NCBI GenBank assembly: GCA_949130485.1
Contig: OX422190.1
Span: 2,088,781-2,152,780 of the forward strand
Source: Agelas oroides
Lineage: Eukaryota; Porifera; Demospongiae; Agelasida; Agelasidae
DNA length: 64,000 nucleotides
Direction of reading: 5' to 3'
This document shows positions 1 to 11,875 of the stretch, one piece after another. Every line of letters begins with the position of its first letter. The first letter of the stretch is position 1. Made by a program: the position numbers and the translations under genes. The notes below the pieces were generated by a model, which was not told the origin of the DNA, ran no database searches, and saw nothing but the letters and a program-made list of their open reading frames with translations.

Positions 1-302
1 GGAAGGTCTCAGAGACTCCTTCATGTACACCGTGTTGGTATTATGAGGTCTACTAACCCCCGAAAGTTTTTTGATAAGGTGATGTATGGACTCAGAATTG
101 TTTTAGAGTGAAGTGACGCTGGATGGTGAAAAACCGGGCCAGTGTACCTCCGTTTCTTAAAATTTCTTAGAGGACAGGTGCACAACGGTAGCTACTAACA
201 AACATGGGATACGACATTAGAAACCCGCTACGAACACTGCAGGCGGAACAACGCTTGCGCATGTGCAACCTTTCTGCACACATTACTCGATGTATATGTA
301 CC

Positions 303-379
303 CGCAGTCAGAGCCGCAGTCGCAGTCAGAGCCGCTAGTCGCAGTCAGAGCCGCAGTCGCAGTCAGACCCACAGTCAAG
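303..379. repeat. Short tandem repeat, CAGTCAGAGCCG-type
   Basis: GCAGTCAGAGCC and CGCAGTCAGAGC units recur with interleaved 6, 12 and 18-bp spacing over ~77 bp. Confidence 0.75.
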
Positions 380-604
380 ACGATGTGCGAGTTCTCCCTC
401 GCATGTTCGTGAGCGATAATGGAGTATCTCCACACTCTAGTCGACTGTTGACGAAGAGGAATTATCCCTCGCGTGTACATGTTGACGAGAAGTTAACCGC
501 GTCGTGATTGCTGTGAAAGACGCTGCGTGTGCCTGCTAGACTCACACGTGGATTTGGAGTGTTTACTAAGGTGTGTGTGTGTTACGTGTGTGGGCGTGTG
601 TGTT

Positions 605-607
<3 letters not shown>

Positions 608-643
<36 letters not shown>

Positions 644-785
644 TGTGTTAGTGACGCTCACCTTTTCCTCTTTCTCCTCTCTTCTCTCTGCTCCTTTTCT
701 TCTTCCATCCTCCCCTCCTCCCCTCCCCCCTTGTTGCTCTCCCCTCTCTCTTCTCTTTCCCTCCTCCTCTCCTCTCCCTCTCCAC
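608..785. repeat. (TG)n followed by CT-rich tract
   Basis: About 33 nt of pure TG, then ~120 nt of CT-rich sequence. The open frames across it are low-complexity artefacts. Confidence 0.85.
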
Positions 786-1001
786 GTGCACAGAATGAGC
801 AGCACCTATCTTCTTCATTGTGATGGGGCCAGTAGGATCACTGATGGGAGCTCTCTTCAACAGCCTTGACACAAGAATCACCATCTACCACAACCGACAA
901 AGATTATGGAGGTACTTAAAAAATTACCCTTTTGTGTGTACCCTTGTGCATTATAACTGTTTGTACCTTAGCTAGAATGGTGTCTGGTTCAACTACAAAG
1001 C

Positions 1002-1661
1002 TTGATCAGAATGTGTAAGGAAGTACCTAGTACATGTCTAGGCCTCTCAGCTGAAAAAGGTTTTTCACAAGGCTTCTTCACAACAGAACCCTCAAGGGAG
1101 GAGCCAGACACAGATTTATCTATCATGGACAGCCCTTCACCTGCTTTACACTTGTGTGCCCCTGTAGCGTGGTCAATGCATGCAAATCTGCAGATTTCTG
1201 ATTTCCAGCAAGTGGTTGATCCAGACAAGTATTCACATATGCATGCGCAATGCGGTCACACTACTTTGCAAGTAAAACATAGTAATCCTCTTCCCTACAT
1301 ATTTTTTTACACTAACAGTCTACATGCAGGCCTCAGGCTTCCCTGTACATTTTATTCCACTTACCAAGTCAGATTAGCAATTACAAGTAGTCTACAGCTT
1401 GTGTTCACAATACGGCTGTGTCATTCAGTTGTTGTTGCAAGTCACATGAACTTTCCGGAAAAAAATCCAAGCAGATTACTGAACAATATCACGACTTTGC
1501 TCGATCATAACTGGAAAAGTACTTGTAGTTTGACTAAGTTATACGAGTATTACATGATCAGAGTGGGAAAAACATGTCCAGAAATTTACGGAGCTCTTGG
1601 CTGTTCTGCCCCTAGTTGTGTGCTAAATCGTAAATCAATCATAGCTGAATGCAGTCACTAG
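1002..1661 (+). other. Unassigned 219-codon open frame
   Basis: The longest non-repetitive open frame left of the recombinase. It has no recognisable domain, signal peptide or biased composition. It could be a chance frame or a decayed transposon piece. The flanking 1700-2640 shows nothing I can support. Confidence 0.15.
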
Positions 1662-2639
1662 GCCACTTGCATAAGCGCTTGTATCTCATCGAGTATGATA
1701 GCTAAGGACATTTGGACATTGTTGTAAGTTAAGCAAAGAGCTGGAAGGGCTATGTATGTAGCACAGGTTGTTCTTTCATAGCGTGTTCTGTTCCATGTCC
1801 ATGTTCGAGCCTTTGAAGCCATTTTTTCCCCGTTATTGTGCGCATTGTCTCTACCATGGGACATGAGCGTTAGCTTCTAACTCAACTATGTTATAGTGCT
1901 GAATGTACTGTGTATACGCTGTGATAGGTATACCGACACTATGAGAACTTATACTTGGCAGCTCTCACAACACTTTGTATCATGTTGATCCGAGTTTGCT
2001 ACTACGAAATACAGCGCTTGAAAGTTGGCCGTGTGTGGAGCTTATTACGTATTCATCCAGAATTTGATGACATCACACAGTTACGCAGGTGGAATAAATT
2101 CTGAGGTCTGTGTGTAGACTGCTGAGTACATACGTATCGTGCACTGAAAGGTTTTTCTGAGTTAGCCATTGCGCACTAACCACAAGTGTATAAGTTCTAT
2201 TATTAACAGGGATGTAGCCAGAAGAAAATAATAAAGCAGTGCTACATGTAGCTGCAGTAGGCAGCCATTTAGGTGGGTCTGCATGGGGGCATGAAAAGTA
2301 GATGCTCTGAAATAGTATCTGGTGGGTTGTAAGTACTGCTTGGACTACATTTGGACTACATTGAATATCATGTTGTACTGTTTCGGGCAGCGTAGTGAGA
2401 AGCTGGCTCGCGGAGATTGACTTTCAGCAGCACAGTTAATGGAGACTCTAATACATGGTATAAATTATAGCTTTTTATACACACAGAGGTCAGGGCTGGC
2501 TCCCCTGAGACAGAAATATGCCAGGTGCTTAATGATAAGACAATGATTGGCACCATAAACAGCACAAACAATTAAAGACAATAGAATTCTATTACAATGT
2601 TTTTACAATGATAATACTTCTTTGTCCCTGGTTCATCAT

Positions 2640-2870
2640 GGTATTCAAGACAGGTCTATTGATTGAAGTTCACATTAAATGGTCGAAGTTGTGTGGTTAC
2701 GTAAGTCTGTCTTGATTCAGTTCATTATTGAAAAGGCCCTTTCACACTTGACAGTACTGACCAGAAGCACAAGAGCAATTGCTGCTAGCCTTTACAACTG
2801 TAGATAGTGACAAGAAAGGTCTTATCTGCCGTGAGCATCTTCAGTACTGCTTTCATGTTGACATCAGGAT
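2640..2870 (-). pseudogene. hAT transposase C-terminal dimerisation fragment
   Basis: On the minus strand near 2765-2690 the translation reads STVKCERAFSIMN, a stop, then IKTDLRN. That is the signature of the hAT C-terminal dimerisation region (S.V.CER.FS.MN.IK..LRN), with one codon turned into TGA. Stops follow, so it is a dead fragment. Confidence 0.55.
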
Positions 2871-3240
2871 TGGATCCTCCCATAAAGGTCACATAGCACC
2901 TCTAGTTCTTCATTACCATGACTTGTGATCACCTGGAAGCAGAGAAGGATCTGAAGGAGGCCACTTATGCAACATGTGGAAAAAGTAGCTCTAGCTGTGC
3001 AATCACACTGTCCACATACTTCTTCTGAATATTTTCCTCGAATTTGTCCTTCCTTGCCTGAATTGGGATGGTTCATTCTCAATGACCTGTTCTGTCCCAA
3101 TATCTGATTGCTGTTAAAGCAGAATAACAGCAATGTAGCTCCTCAAAGAGGGTGAATATTTTCAGGAGTTTGTCTCTTGAAAATATGCCCACCCTGCACA
3201 CAGTTCACATGCAGCACACACATAGTCTTAGCCCCCTGGT

Positions 3241-4365
3241 TATGTACACATGCAGTGATTCTGCATTGCTTCTCTTGTCATGCACTTGCTTGGCCCTAGT
3301 TATGTACTCATGCAGTGATTCTGCAATGCTTCTCTTGTCATGCACTTGCTTGGCCCTAGTTATACACCGCACACAGCAGTGATTCTGCATTGCTTCTCTT
3401 GTCATGCACTTGCTTGGCCCTAGTTATACACCGCACACAGCAGTGATTCTGCAATGCTTCTCTTGTCATGCACTTGCTTGGCCCTAGTTATACACCGCAC
3501 ACAGCAGTGATTCTGCATTGCTTCTCTTGTCATGCACTTGCTTGGCCCTAGTTATGTACTCATGCAGTGATTCTGCATTGCTTCTCTTGTCATGCACTTG
3601 CTTGGCCCGTTATACACTGCACACAGCAGTGATTCTGCAATGCTTCTCTTGTCATACACTTGCTTGGCCCTAGTTATACACAGCACACAGCAGTGATTCT
3701 GCAATGCTTCTCTTGTCATGCACTTGCTTGGCCCATTATACACTGCACACAGCAGTGATTCTGCAATGCTTCTCTTGTCATGCACTTGCTTGGCCCTAGT
3801 TATACACAGCACACAGCAGTGATTCTGCAATGCTTCTCTTGTCATGCACTTGCTTGGCCCTAGTTATACACAGCACACAGCAGTGATTCTGCAATGCTTC
3901 TCTTGTCATGCACTTGCTTGGCCCTAGTTATACACAGCACACAGCAGTGATTCTGCAATGCTTCTCTTGTCATGCACTTGCTTGGCCCGTTATACACTGC
4001 ACACAGCAGTGATTCTGCAATGCTTCTCTTGTCATGCACTTGCTTGGCCCTAGTTATACACAGCACACAGCAGTGATTCTGCAATGCTTCTCTTGTCATG
4101 CACTTGCTTGGCCCTAGTTATACACAGCACACAGCAGTGATTCTGCAATGCTTCTCTTGTCATGCACTTGCTTGGCCCTAGTTATACACAGCACACAGCA
4201 GTGATTCTGCAATGCTTCTCTTGTCATGCACTTGCTTGGCCCTAGTTATACACAGCACACAGCAGTGATTCTGCAATGCTTCTCTTGTCATGCACTTGCT
4301 TGGCCCTAGTTATACACAGCACACAGCAGTGATTCTGCAATGCTTCTCTTGTCATGCACTTGCTT
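3241..4365. repeat. 64-bp minisatellite, about 18 copies
   Basis: Unit begins CAGTGATTCTGCAATGCTTC and ends CTTGGCCCTAGTTATACACA. Spacing between late copies is exactly 64 nt. Variants with CCGTTATACACTGC or GTACTCATG are interspersed, giving a higher-order pattern. Open frames on the minus strand follow from the repeat. Confidence 0.93.
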
Positions 4366-4384
4366 ATGCAATAACAGAAAACTA

Positions 4385-6385
4385 CTAACTATGATTTATC
4401 TATAACTTGGACACCAAGTCTGGAAGGAGGGTTAACTCACCAGCAATCTTTTTTTGGCTTTGCTGTTCTGTGTTCCCAGGCCAGGGCCACATCGGATGGG
4501 CCTGGGATTCACAAATCACAAAAACTATTCACGTGTAGATGTGCCTTCTAGAATTTGTAATTATAATTGTTATGCAATAGTGCTTGATTTAGTTTTAGTT
4601 CAATTAGCAAATATGCTTCGTGCGATAGTTAGTTTTAATTGCCAATATGCAAAAATGGGTAAAGTTGTAGTTTTGGTAATAGTTTTAGTACAACTAAAAC
4701 AACACTGTCAAAACATTGGGTGTTCATTGATATCTTCAGTTAAGTTTACTTCACTCCTCCCAGAGAGTCAGTTGTTGCTTAAGTGGATGTCGTGTTTTGT
4801 TTTGTTTTGCAAAATTTTGCTTCAACCACTCATAATTGTATAAAAAAATTATACTTGCTTACCATGTACACTGTGCTTCATGGTCCACCTGTGTGGTGTT
4901 AGAGTGGTCGTTGTTGTCTCCGCTCTAGTAAGATGAACAAAATATGAATGCAGTATAGTGGGATATCACTTATAATTAAACAAATGCACTGGTTCACAAA
5001 AACTCGTAGCTCACATAGCCTCGTACCCAGGCTCTTTCTCGTAGAGGAAAGAGCCTGGTAACATTCGGGGGTCAAAGCTGTTTACTTCCGCTACGTCATG
5101 ATTCATGTGATTTACAGTGACCACGCCCCATTTTTGAAAACTATCATGTGATTTTTGCGAGGACACGTATGCAAGTTTTTACACGGTTGGGGAGAAAGAC
5201 AGAGAAAGGCACCACAAAGTGGTTAGGTAAATCGTATACAAGACTGATCACACGATTGCAGCATCAAGTCTACAACGCAGGTAAGCTTACAATTTACTCA
5301 CGTAAATTTCTAGCCTTACCAGCTGTCTTGGTCGTCCTTTCCTCTTATAATACCTTTGTGACGGCTCTGATCACTTCGTGTCTTGAGCGACAGTGTGCAG
5401 TAGTAAGTAAAAGCTGGCCGTTCCTCCGGTCTCGCTAAATTCCGAATTCGAGGCACTTAGTAGGCCTACAACACAGCGAACGGGCGAATTATGTTTCCTC
5501 GACAACATCGCCATTGCGTAGGCCACCGTCAGACACTAACAGCGAGTTTTTAGCAGTCCTATAACTCCTTGCTTGTTTGCGTCTGGGTAATTTTTGTTCG
5601 CCACGCCTTTAGAGAGTCACGTATTCACGTGATTTCGTTCTGCAATCTGATTGGAGGTGCCCTGTCTGAGCCGCCGGAAGTCAACGGTTTGACCCCCCCA
5701 ATGTTACCAGGCTCTTTCCTCCCGCGCGTGGAAAGAGGAAATGAGCCTGGGGACGAGGCTATAGCTCACATGGGTACATGACACTTCATTCAGTTTTATT
5801 TTGAAAATGCCATTATTGCAATGGCGGGTTCTTATGTGCTTGAATGAAGTTAACCTCCTCCCCCGTATTTTGTCATCTGGTAACCAGCACTAGCTACGCT
5901 CTTTTCAATGTTATAGATACGATGAAAGTTAAGTCGTCAGTAGATGTCATGAATAAGTAATACATTGTCAGGTGACTACTTACTTGTTGCTTTGTTGGTA
6001 ACCTCATCAAGGGAATACATCTGGAGAAAGTAGGGAAAAATGCTTCGTTTATTAACACATAATGCATGTTAGTCGGGAATGACTAACCATACCCTTTGCT
6101 GTGAGTATACTAAATAAATTCTCCAACTTGATTGGTTCTTGTTATTAGTAAACATGCAAGGTAGTAGAAAATAGAAACTGATTGTTTGCAGCAGCTGGTA
6201 ATGTAGCTGAGGCAGTGGCTGATTTAGCTGAGGTAGTGGCTGATGTAGCTGAAGTAGTGGCTGATGATCACCACTTTGGAATGCTCATAGAATGCCTGAC
6301 CCATCTTGAGAGTGGACTCAACTTCATGCAATCTCTACGCAGGACAGATGCTCCAATGGCTTGTGTGTTGTAAACAATATTATGA
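4385..6385. repeat. Segmental duplication copy A (partner 15530-17010)
   Basis: Shares TTGTTGCTTAAGTGGAT, GTTCCCAGGCCAG, GAGTGGTCGTTGTTGTCTC and many other blocks in the same order with 15530-17010. Copy A carries a 746-bp fold-back insertion (5016-5761) that copy B lacks. Confidence 0.8.
5016..5761. mobile_element. TAGCCTCG fold-back element, 746 bp, 9-bp target duplication
   Basis: Ends TAGCCTCGTACCCAGGC and GAGCCTGGGGACGAGGCTA are inverted repeats. Flanks are TAGCTCACA at 5007-5015 and 5762-5770, a perfect 9-bp duplication. The paralogous segment near 16205 has the uninterrupted site. A 9-bp duplication suggests Mutator-like transposition. No transposase inside. Confidence 0.9.
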
Positions 6386-6515
6386 TTATATAATCTTATT
6401 TGTACGAACTAATCTTACTAAGCACTGAATACCATAGCTACATTGTAAATCATGCATGGCTGCAGTGCTTGTGATAACATCCGGTCATCGGACAATTTCC
6501 AGGTAATTATGCCAC

Positions 6516-6884
6516 ATGACCGATCAATCTCGTACGCGTGCGGACAAAATGTCTGGACAAAAGCGTGCAGCATGCTCTGACGAGGTTCCACCGGCGAAGA
6601 AGCGAGGGGTATCGGTGAAAATGGTTCAGAAGTGGATCACAGAGAGCGACAGAGAGATGAGTACGTCTGCATGGCTTAAGTACGAGAAGGCTGATCGCGA
6701 CTACGTGGCGACGCTGAAGTGCTCTATGTGCATTCAGTTCAACGAGAAGCTGCAAGGCATGCGCAACTACAACCCTGCGTTTGTAGTTGATTCGAAGAGC
6801 CTGCGAGCGTCCAGCTACAAAGATCATGCTGCTACACACTTTTACACTGGAAGACTGGGAATCCTGGATTGCATAGCTTCATAG
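6516..6884 (+). CDS. Zinc-finger fragment of a transposase-like protein (KIAA1586/ZNF862-like)
   Basis: 122 codons from ATG, with a basic stretch (PPAKKRGVSVKMVQKW) and then WLKYEKADRDYVATLKCSMC, RNYNPAFV and ASSYKDHAATH. The C-x2-C ... H-x4-H spacing with SxxKDHA resembles the N-terminal finger of KIAA1586/ZNF862-like proteins, which derive from hAT-type transposons. It stops soon after, with no catalytic part, so it is a first exon or a truncated remnant. The next 140 nt show no exon I can support. Confidence 0.4.
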   Translation: MTDQSRTRADKMSGQKRAACSDEVPPAKKRGVSVKMVQKWITESDREMSTSAWLKYEKADRDYVATLKCSMCIQFNEKLQGMRNYNPAFVVDSKSLRASSYKDHAATHFYTGRLGILDCIAS

Positions 6885-7138
6885 TTAAAAGACTCATGAA
6901 GTTATTCGGACTACAATAACTCCGCAGTTAAACTCTAACTTTTTCAGACTCTGTCACTCACTGTTACGTGTTTATAATAATCTGATTCATTGTGTCGTGA
7001 CTTTTGTGATGATTACTTATTAGGTGACAAAGAGTTTATTGGTTTTCCTAGGCTGTGAGAAGGGCCCAGCGTATGCATTTGAACTTTTATATGTCGGATT
7101 GTCCGGGCATGACTGGTACTTGTCAGATCAAACCTACG

Positions 7139-7567
7139 TCAGAGCAACTGTGGCTGAACAAACAAAACTTGCCAAGTTACACAGGAGCTCAAAAACAGTG
7201 CGGTCCAAGTACACCACATCTGATGCCTCCACAGCGTCTCGTAGAAACGGAAACCTCTTTTGTGTTTGTGCCCATAGTTTGCATACTGGTACAACAAGTT
7301 ACAATGAGTACAACGAAATGTGATCTTTTGAACATTGCGTACCCCTTGAGCAGTGTACAGGTTAACGTCACACTCATGGTAGGCCACCAAATCTTTGTCA
7401 CAGTCATAACAGCTACTCACAGGTGGTGCAAGAACTGTTACTGGGGTGACGTTGTATTTCCCTGTGTGTAGAGTGTACATGCAATAAAGCAAGGAAGTGA
7501 GGCGCATGCTTCCTTCCTGGTAGACGGCATCATTTATTAAGTGCATGTGCATTAAATAGAGATACAT
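7139..7567 (-). pseudogene. CxC cysteine-cluster fragment of a KDZ-type transposase
   Basis: The minus-strand peptide contains PPVSSCYDCDKDLVAYHEC, then VNLYTAQGVR, FRCTHCNLLYQYANYG and GFRFYE. This matches the C-x2-C ... H-x-C ... LYT..G ... C-x2-C-x3-Y layout I associate with cysteine clusters linked to KDZ (Kyakuja-Dileera-Zisupton) transposases. A frameshift after GFRFYE moves the continuation (EASDVVYLDRTVFELLCNLA) into another frame, so this copy is broken. The assignment is by motif only. Confidence 0.45.
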
Positions 7568-7569
7568 GA

Positions 7570-8056
7570 CAGGGCTGTAGCCATCAAATTTGGAGTGGTC
7601 AGATTAGTGGTGTGTGCGTAAGCATGCAACAGCTAGGGGGGTCTGGGGGCATGCCCCCCCAGAAAATTTTTGGAATTTAGTGGCTATGAGGTTGCTTCTG
7701 AGACCATTTTTGGGCCAAAACGATGTTTCTCGGAGGCCAGACGACAGAGTTTGACATGCATGAACATCTACCCTTTCTGCCCGTTGCGCCATATAGCACT
7801 GCATGGTTTCGGCTTTCCCACAAGCCACACCCTTCGCAGATCGTTTGGTTGGAAGAACGGAAAATTGTTGGAAGACTCGGTCTTTCACACTGTTCGCAGC
7901 CATCTCGTATTATGTTGCAACATGTCACCACGCTGTGTGCGTGCCATGGGCGTTTGCCGAGCATTGGCCCTATTTGGCGACGCCAAGCAAGGCATGGGTG
8001 AGGGAAAAAGTGGTCCGGTTGAAACTGGACTAACCGGACCGGTGGCTACGGCCCTG
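7570..8056. mobile_element. CAGGGCYGTAGCCA-ended MITE
   Basis: CAGGGCTGTAGCCA and TGGCTACGGCCCTG are inverted ends, with CATGA directly on both outer flanks. Open frames inside (7604-8143, both strands) match no family I recognise. Confidence 0.75.
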
Positions 8057-8915
8057 CATGAAGGCGGCGTGAGCTCTGTCCACCGGGGCGCAGTCCGAAA
8101 CCGCCCTTACCTGCTGGGGGCTCATCATTTCGACAGGCAATGACTGGAAGGTCTGATGTTGCTTCTGAGGTAGCGGCCAACTCCTACAGGAACAGAATAA
8201 GAGAAATGTGTAACTGTGTAAGGTGGAGGAGGATATGAGTGGATCCTTTATTGCTATGTTTACAGGACATTGAGCAGTACAAATGCAGTCAAAACACTAA
8301 TATGCACACTAATCTTCACTCTTCCCAGACACAAAAGTCTGGGGGGAGGTTTACTCACCAGCAGTGTTTTTCTTGCTTCTCTCACCGACTCCACAATTTG
8401 TTTTGCTCTTTTGGAGCTTCTCATGGCCTTTGCAGAAACGTGTTTAAACACGCCTGAGTGTAGGCCACATGCTGGAATGAAACAAGAATGTATGGTCTTG
8501 TTCCCAGGCCAGGCCCTCAACAGATGGGGCCTGAGATCCACAAATCATTTTCGCATTAATAACTTGCATACATTTGTGTATAAACTACTTTCCTCTGAGT
8601 GGAAGTCTCAATTGAAGTTACCTCAAGATGTAGCGTCTGAGGTAGTAGCCAATTCCTACAAGAATAGAATAAGAATGTGTAACTGTGCAAGGTGGAGGAG
8701 GATATGGGAGTAGATCCTTAATTGCTATGTGCCAGCTCTCAGATATTTAAAGGACATTTAACCTAGCTTCGTTATTGTAGCCTGTAGCAACCATAGAACT
8801 CTGTACTTATGTGTATGCTAGCTAGTCTCAGATATGGCATGCCTTTGGCATTCCGGATGGGTAGGTAGGTTGGCTTCCATATGCCACGCCCCTCTACCAC
8901 CACCCCCAATTTACC

Positions 8916-8961
8916 TAGTCTCATTCCCATGTCCTCCCCAGTGGGCTTGGGAATGAGGCTA
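8916..8961. mobile_element. TAGCCTCG-family element, 46 bp
   Basis: TAGTCTCATTCCCATG against TTGGGAATGAGGCTA. Flanking CAATTTACC and CCTTTTACC agree at 7 of 9. Confidence 0.72.
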
Positions 8962-9259
8962 CCTTTTACCCCCTGGGGGCAGGTCTGCCCCTCCAATTAC
9001 GACTATGGTGCCCGCTGCACTCATAGTCTTGGGGGGCGAGGTGTGGTGGTTAATTTTAACCCCACCCTAAGCCCAAGACGCAGTCGCCCCCCAAACCTTA
9101 CCTCTAAGTACGGCAGCTAATGCCCACAGCTGTATCAAGTCTACCAACAAGTACTAGAATGATCCCCTCCCTGAACCGTAGCTGTTTAATATATATATAC
9201 TGAAAGTTGATACAACCACATCTTCGCAACCTAACAAACCGTTAACTGAGGAGTTTCAT

Positions 9260-10609
9260 AAGTTTGATTGAGCCAGTTTTTTTGCTGATACTTGACAACT
9301 GATCGGTGGGCAGTCTCACGTACAATTGGTAGGCTTGGCTCTTCCAGCGGCCCAATGTCTTGATGATCTCCACTGGGATGCCACATGCCGCGGCAGTTGT
9401 GGCCGCACCTATTCTAAAGCTGTGCCCTGCATAGTTCTCTGGCTTCAGACCAGCCTCTGCTAGGAGCCTTCCTCAGCTCCGACACCAGTCAATGCCCTCC
9501 CATCCTTGAACTGAAACAGCGGACCCTCGCCCTTGCCACGCAACACCAGGTAGGATAACAATGCAGCCACCGGGCAAACCATGGAGTTCGTTCTTCCCAG
9601 GTAAATTGTCACCCCTTGACGAAAAGGGTCTGTCTTCGATTGTTTTATCCTGATTGAGATAGTTCGGGGGGGTTGCTTGGTTATCTAACGCTATATCCTT
9701 GACTGTCAGATGTTGTTTCGGGTCAAACTTCTTTTCTGGTGCTGTGAGCTCTCCCGATCTGAGGAAACCAAAGAATCCAACACAACATGCGGCCCATAGC
9801 ATGACGTGGTCCCTCTCAGATGGGTCTCTGTTCCAGACCCGACGCAACTGCTCCAGGATTGAGGGAGTAATGGGCAGGCGGGTGCGCTTTGGGTCACCTG
9901 ACTGCTCCTTCCTTGAGCCACGCTGTATGAGTTCCAGCACAGGCATATTCTCCACCCTTGGGTCTCCTCCTCCGCTAGCAATCTGCAAGTGCCGCACTGC
10001 GGACAGGTAACACTTGATTGTCTGATGTTTTAGCCCCTGATTAACTGCAAACGCCACAAATTCTATGAGCTTTTGCTCAGTTGCTGGTAGAGGGGCTGTT
10101 CCAGCCTCCTGACAGAACAACAAGTACTTCTTCTTCCCTGCCATATATGCCCGCTGCGTTGAGGGGGCTAGACCTGCTTGCAGAAGGTGCTGAACAGTTG
10201 GGCCCAACGAGGCGATGACCAATCTGGACTCTCCCTTACCACCATGTCCACCAGAGCCTGGGGGATGGGCGTTGGTAGGGTGGCCGCATCTGGAACTGCC
10301 GGGGGTATCGCCGCTCTTGTCGGCCGCTTCACGCTCCTCCGAGGCCGGCCCCGAACTCCTCCCGCTTCCTCGCTCTGAGAGGGTTTTATCGAGCAGCCGC
10401 TGCACCACTCCCGCGATCGCTTCCAGCTGTGCCTCGGAGAAGCTGCCCGCCGCCGCTCGTTCAGCCGATTCTCCATCCACCATAGGTATTCGCCTTTCAC
10501 ACTGTACCAAGAAACAGCTTGACTCTCGCAGCCCGCCAGGGAACAGCTGCTTGAGCTGATTGATAATGCACACAGTCAAGCTTACTGCGCATGCGTCGTC
10601 TCTGACCAC
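9260..10609 (-). pseudogene. Tyrosine recombinase of a Crypton/DIRS-like element, frameshifted
   Basis: The minus strand encodes an N-terminal linker, then a SAM-like core-binding region (APSTQRAYMAGKKKYLLFC, HQTIKCYLSAVRHLQI) and the start of the catalytic domain (GFFGFLRSGELT, first catalytic Arg). Reading then shifts frame at a C-run near 9666-9672 and again near 9470-9490. Downstream, in another frame, are the HSFRIG (HxxR) motif near 9410 and GRWKSQAYQLYVR with the nucleophile Tyr near 9325. All catalytic motifs are present but not in one frame, so it is a decayed copy. Such recombinases move DNA by strand exchange. No split repeats or second gene identify the element further. Confidence 0.72.
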
Positions 10610-11466
10610 TACTGCGCCGCGCAGCTCTCCTGGCCTGCCAGGCCAGCCCCAGCGCTGGCCCCCACATCAAATGACACTACCCTAACTCGCATGTTAACTT
10701 GCTTTAACTTGTTAAACCCTATTGAGCAGTACGGTAGCTACTACGTACACAGTTCACTCACACAAAAGTCTGCGGGGAGGTTTACTCACCAGCAGTCTTT
10801 TTGTGGGGGGCTTCGACTGTTTCAACATTTGTTTTGTTCTTTTGGAACTTTTCATGACCTTTATCAGTTTTTGTTGAATAATGTCTGTGGAAGTATACAA
10901 AAGGTTGGATCACATACACGAGAAACCTAACAATGTAATTCAACTACAACATTACATAGTCTAAACTTTTTTCTGTGGGGACTTGTAGCCTGAGATGTTG
11001 ACATTTCTACGCAGTGTGTACAGGTCTCACCTTTGAATGGACATTGACACTTCAAATGCAATCAAAACCAGTCTTTTTTGGTTCCAAGTTTATTGGCCTC
11101 TGAGTTCTTTTAATAGTATAGTTTAATTAACACACAACTTTGTAATAGTATAGTAATAGTATAGTTTGTAGTGGCTTTGTATAAAGATGCCTTCCTCTCA
11201 CACTTTGGTGTTCTTTTCACCCTCCTCTTTTGCAAATCGCGTAAGCTAGCAAAAAGTGAACCTATCATAATCAGATCCGAATACCTGTGACGGGTGTGAG
11301 GTAATCACCGGGTATCTACAATTCATTCAACGTACAGGTAGAAGCCGTCAACAGTAGTGCAGTTGGAAGACTGCATACACACATCAGTGCAGATTATAAT
11401 TAACTTTTGGGGGACTTGTAGCGTGAGATGTTGACAAGGCTACGCAGTGCGTACAGGTCTCACCTT

Positions 11467-11782
11467 CAGTGGCGTAGCTACACCCGGGCCCATACGGGCC
11501 CAGGCCCTGGTGAATTTCTGAGTGCCCTGGTAAATCACGCGAGGTCAACTTACCAGAACTGCAACAGCATTGCTGTATATAGAATTATGTCATATAGAAT
11601 AACGCTGCCAATGCCGCTTATCTACAATTTTTAGTTTCTTTGCCCGTCAACTTCAGCAACAAATATGAGCCCCAGGTGCAAGCTACGCTGTCTCAAAGCC
11701 AGGGTCAAAGTTCACCTTGTGATAGCATGTGGCCATGCCCACCAAGTGCCCTGGTAATCGCTCAACTCTGGCTACGCCACTG
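11467..11782. mobile_element. hAT-type MITE, 316 bp, perfect 8-bp target duplication
   Basis: CAGTGGCGTAGCTAC and GGCTACGCCACTG are inverted ends. Flanked by CTCACCTT at 11459-11466 and 11783-11790. The uninterrupted site (ACAGGTCTCACCTTTGAATG) is present at about 11021-11041. Confidence 0.92.
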
Positions 11783-11875
11783 CTCACCTTTGAATGAGCA
11801 GTAGAGCACTTCAAATGCAATCAAAACACAAGTCTTTTAGTTCCAAGTTTTCTTGGCCTCTGAGTTCTTTTAGAG

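Noticed and set aside
3205-4099. Minus-strand HCCV-repeat proteins
   Set aside because: They follow the 64-bp minisatellite, break whenever the unit length changes, and have no start context.
7604-8143. Overlapping open frames of 70-157 codons on both strands
   Set aside because: They lie inside an inverted-repeat element (7570-8056), match no domain, and compete with one another.
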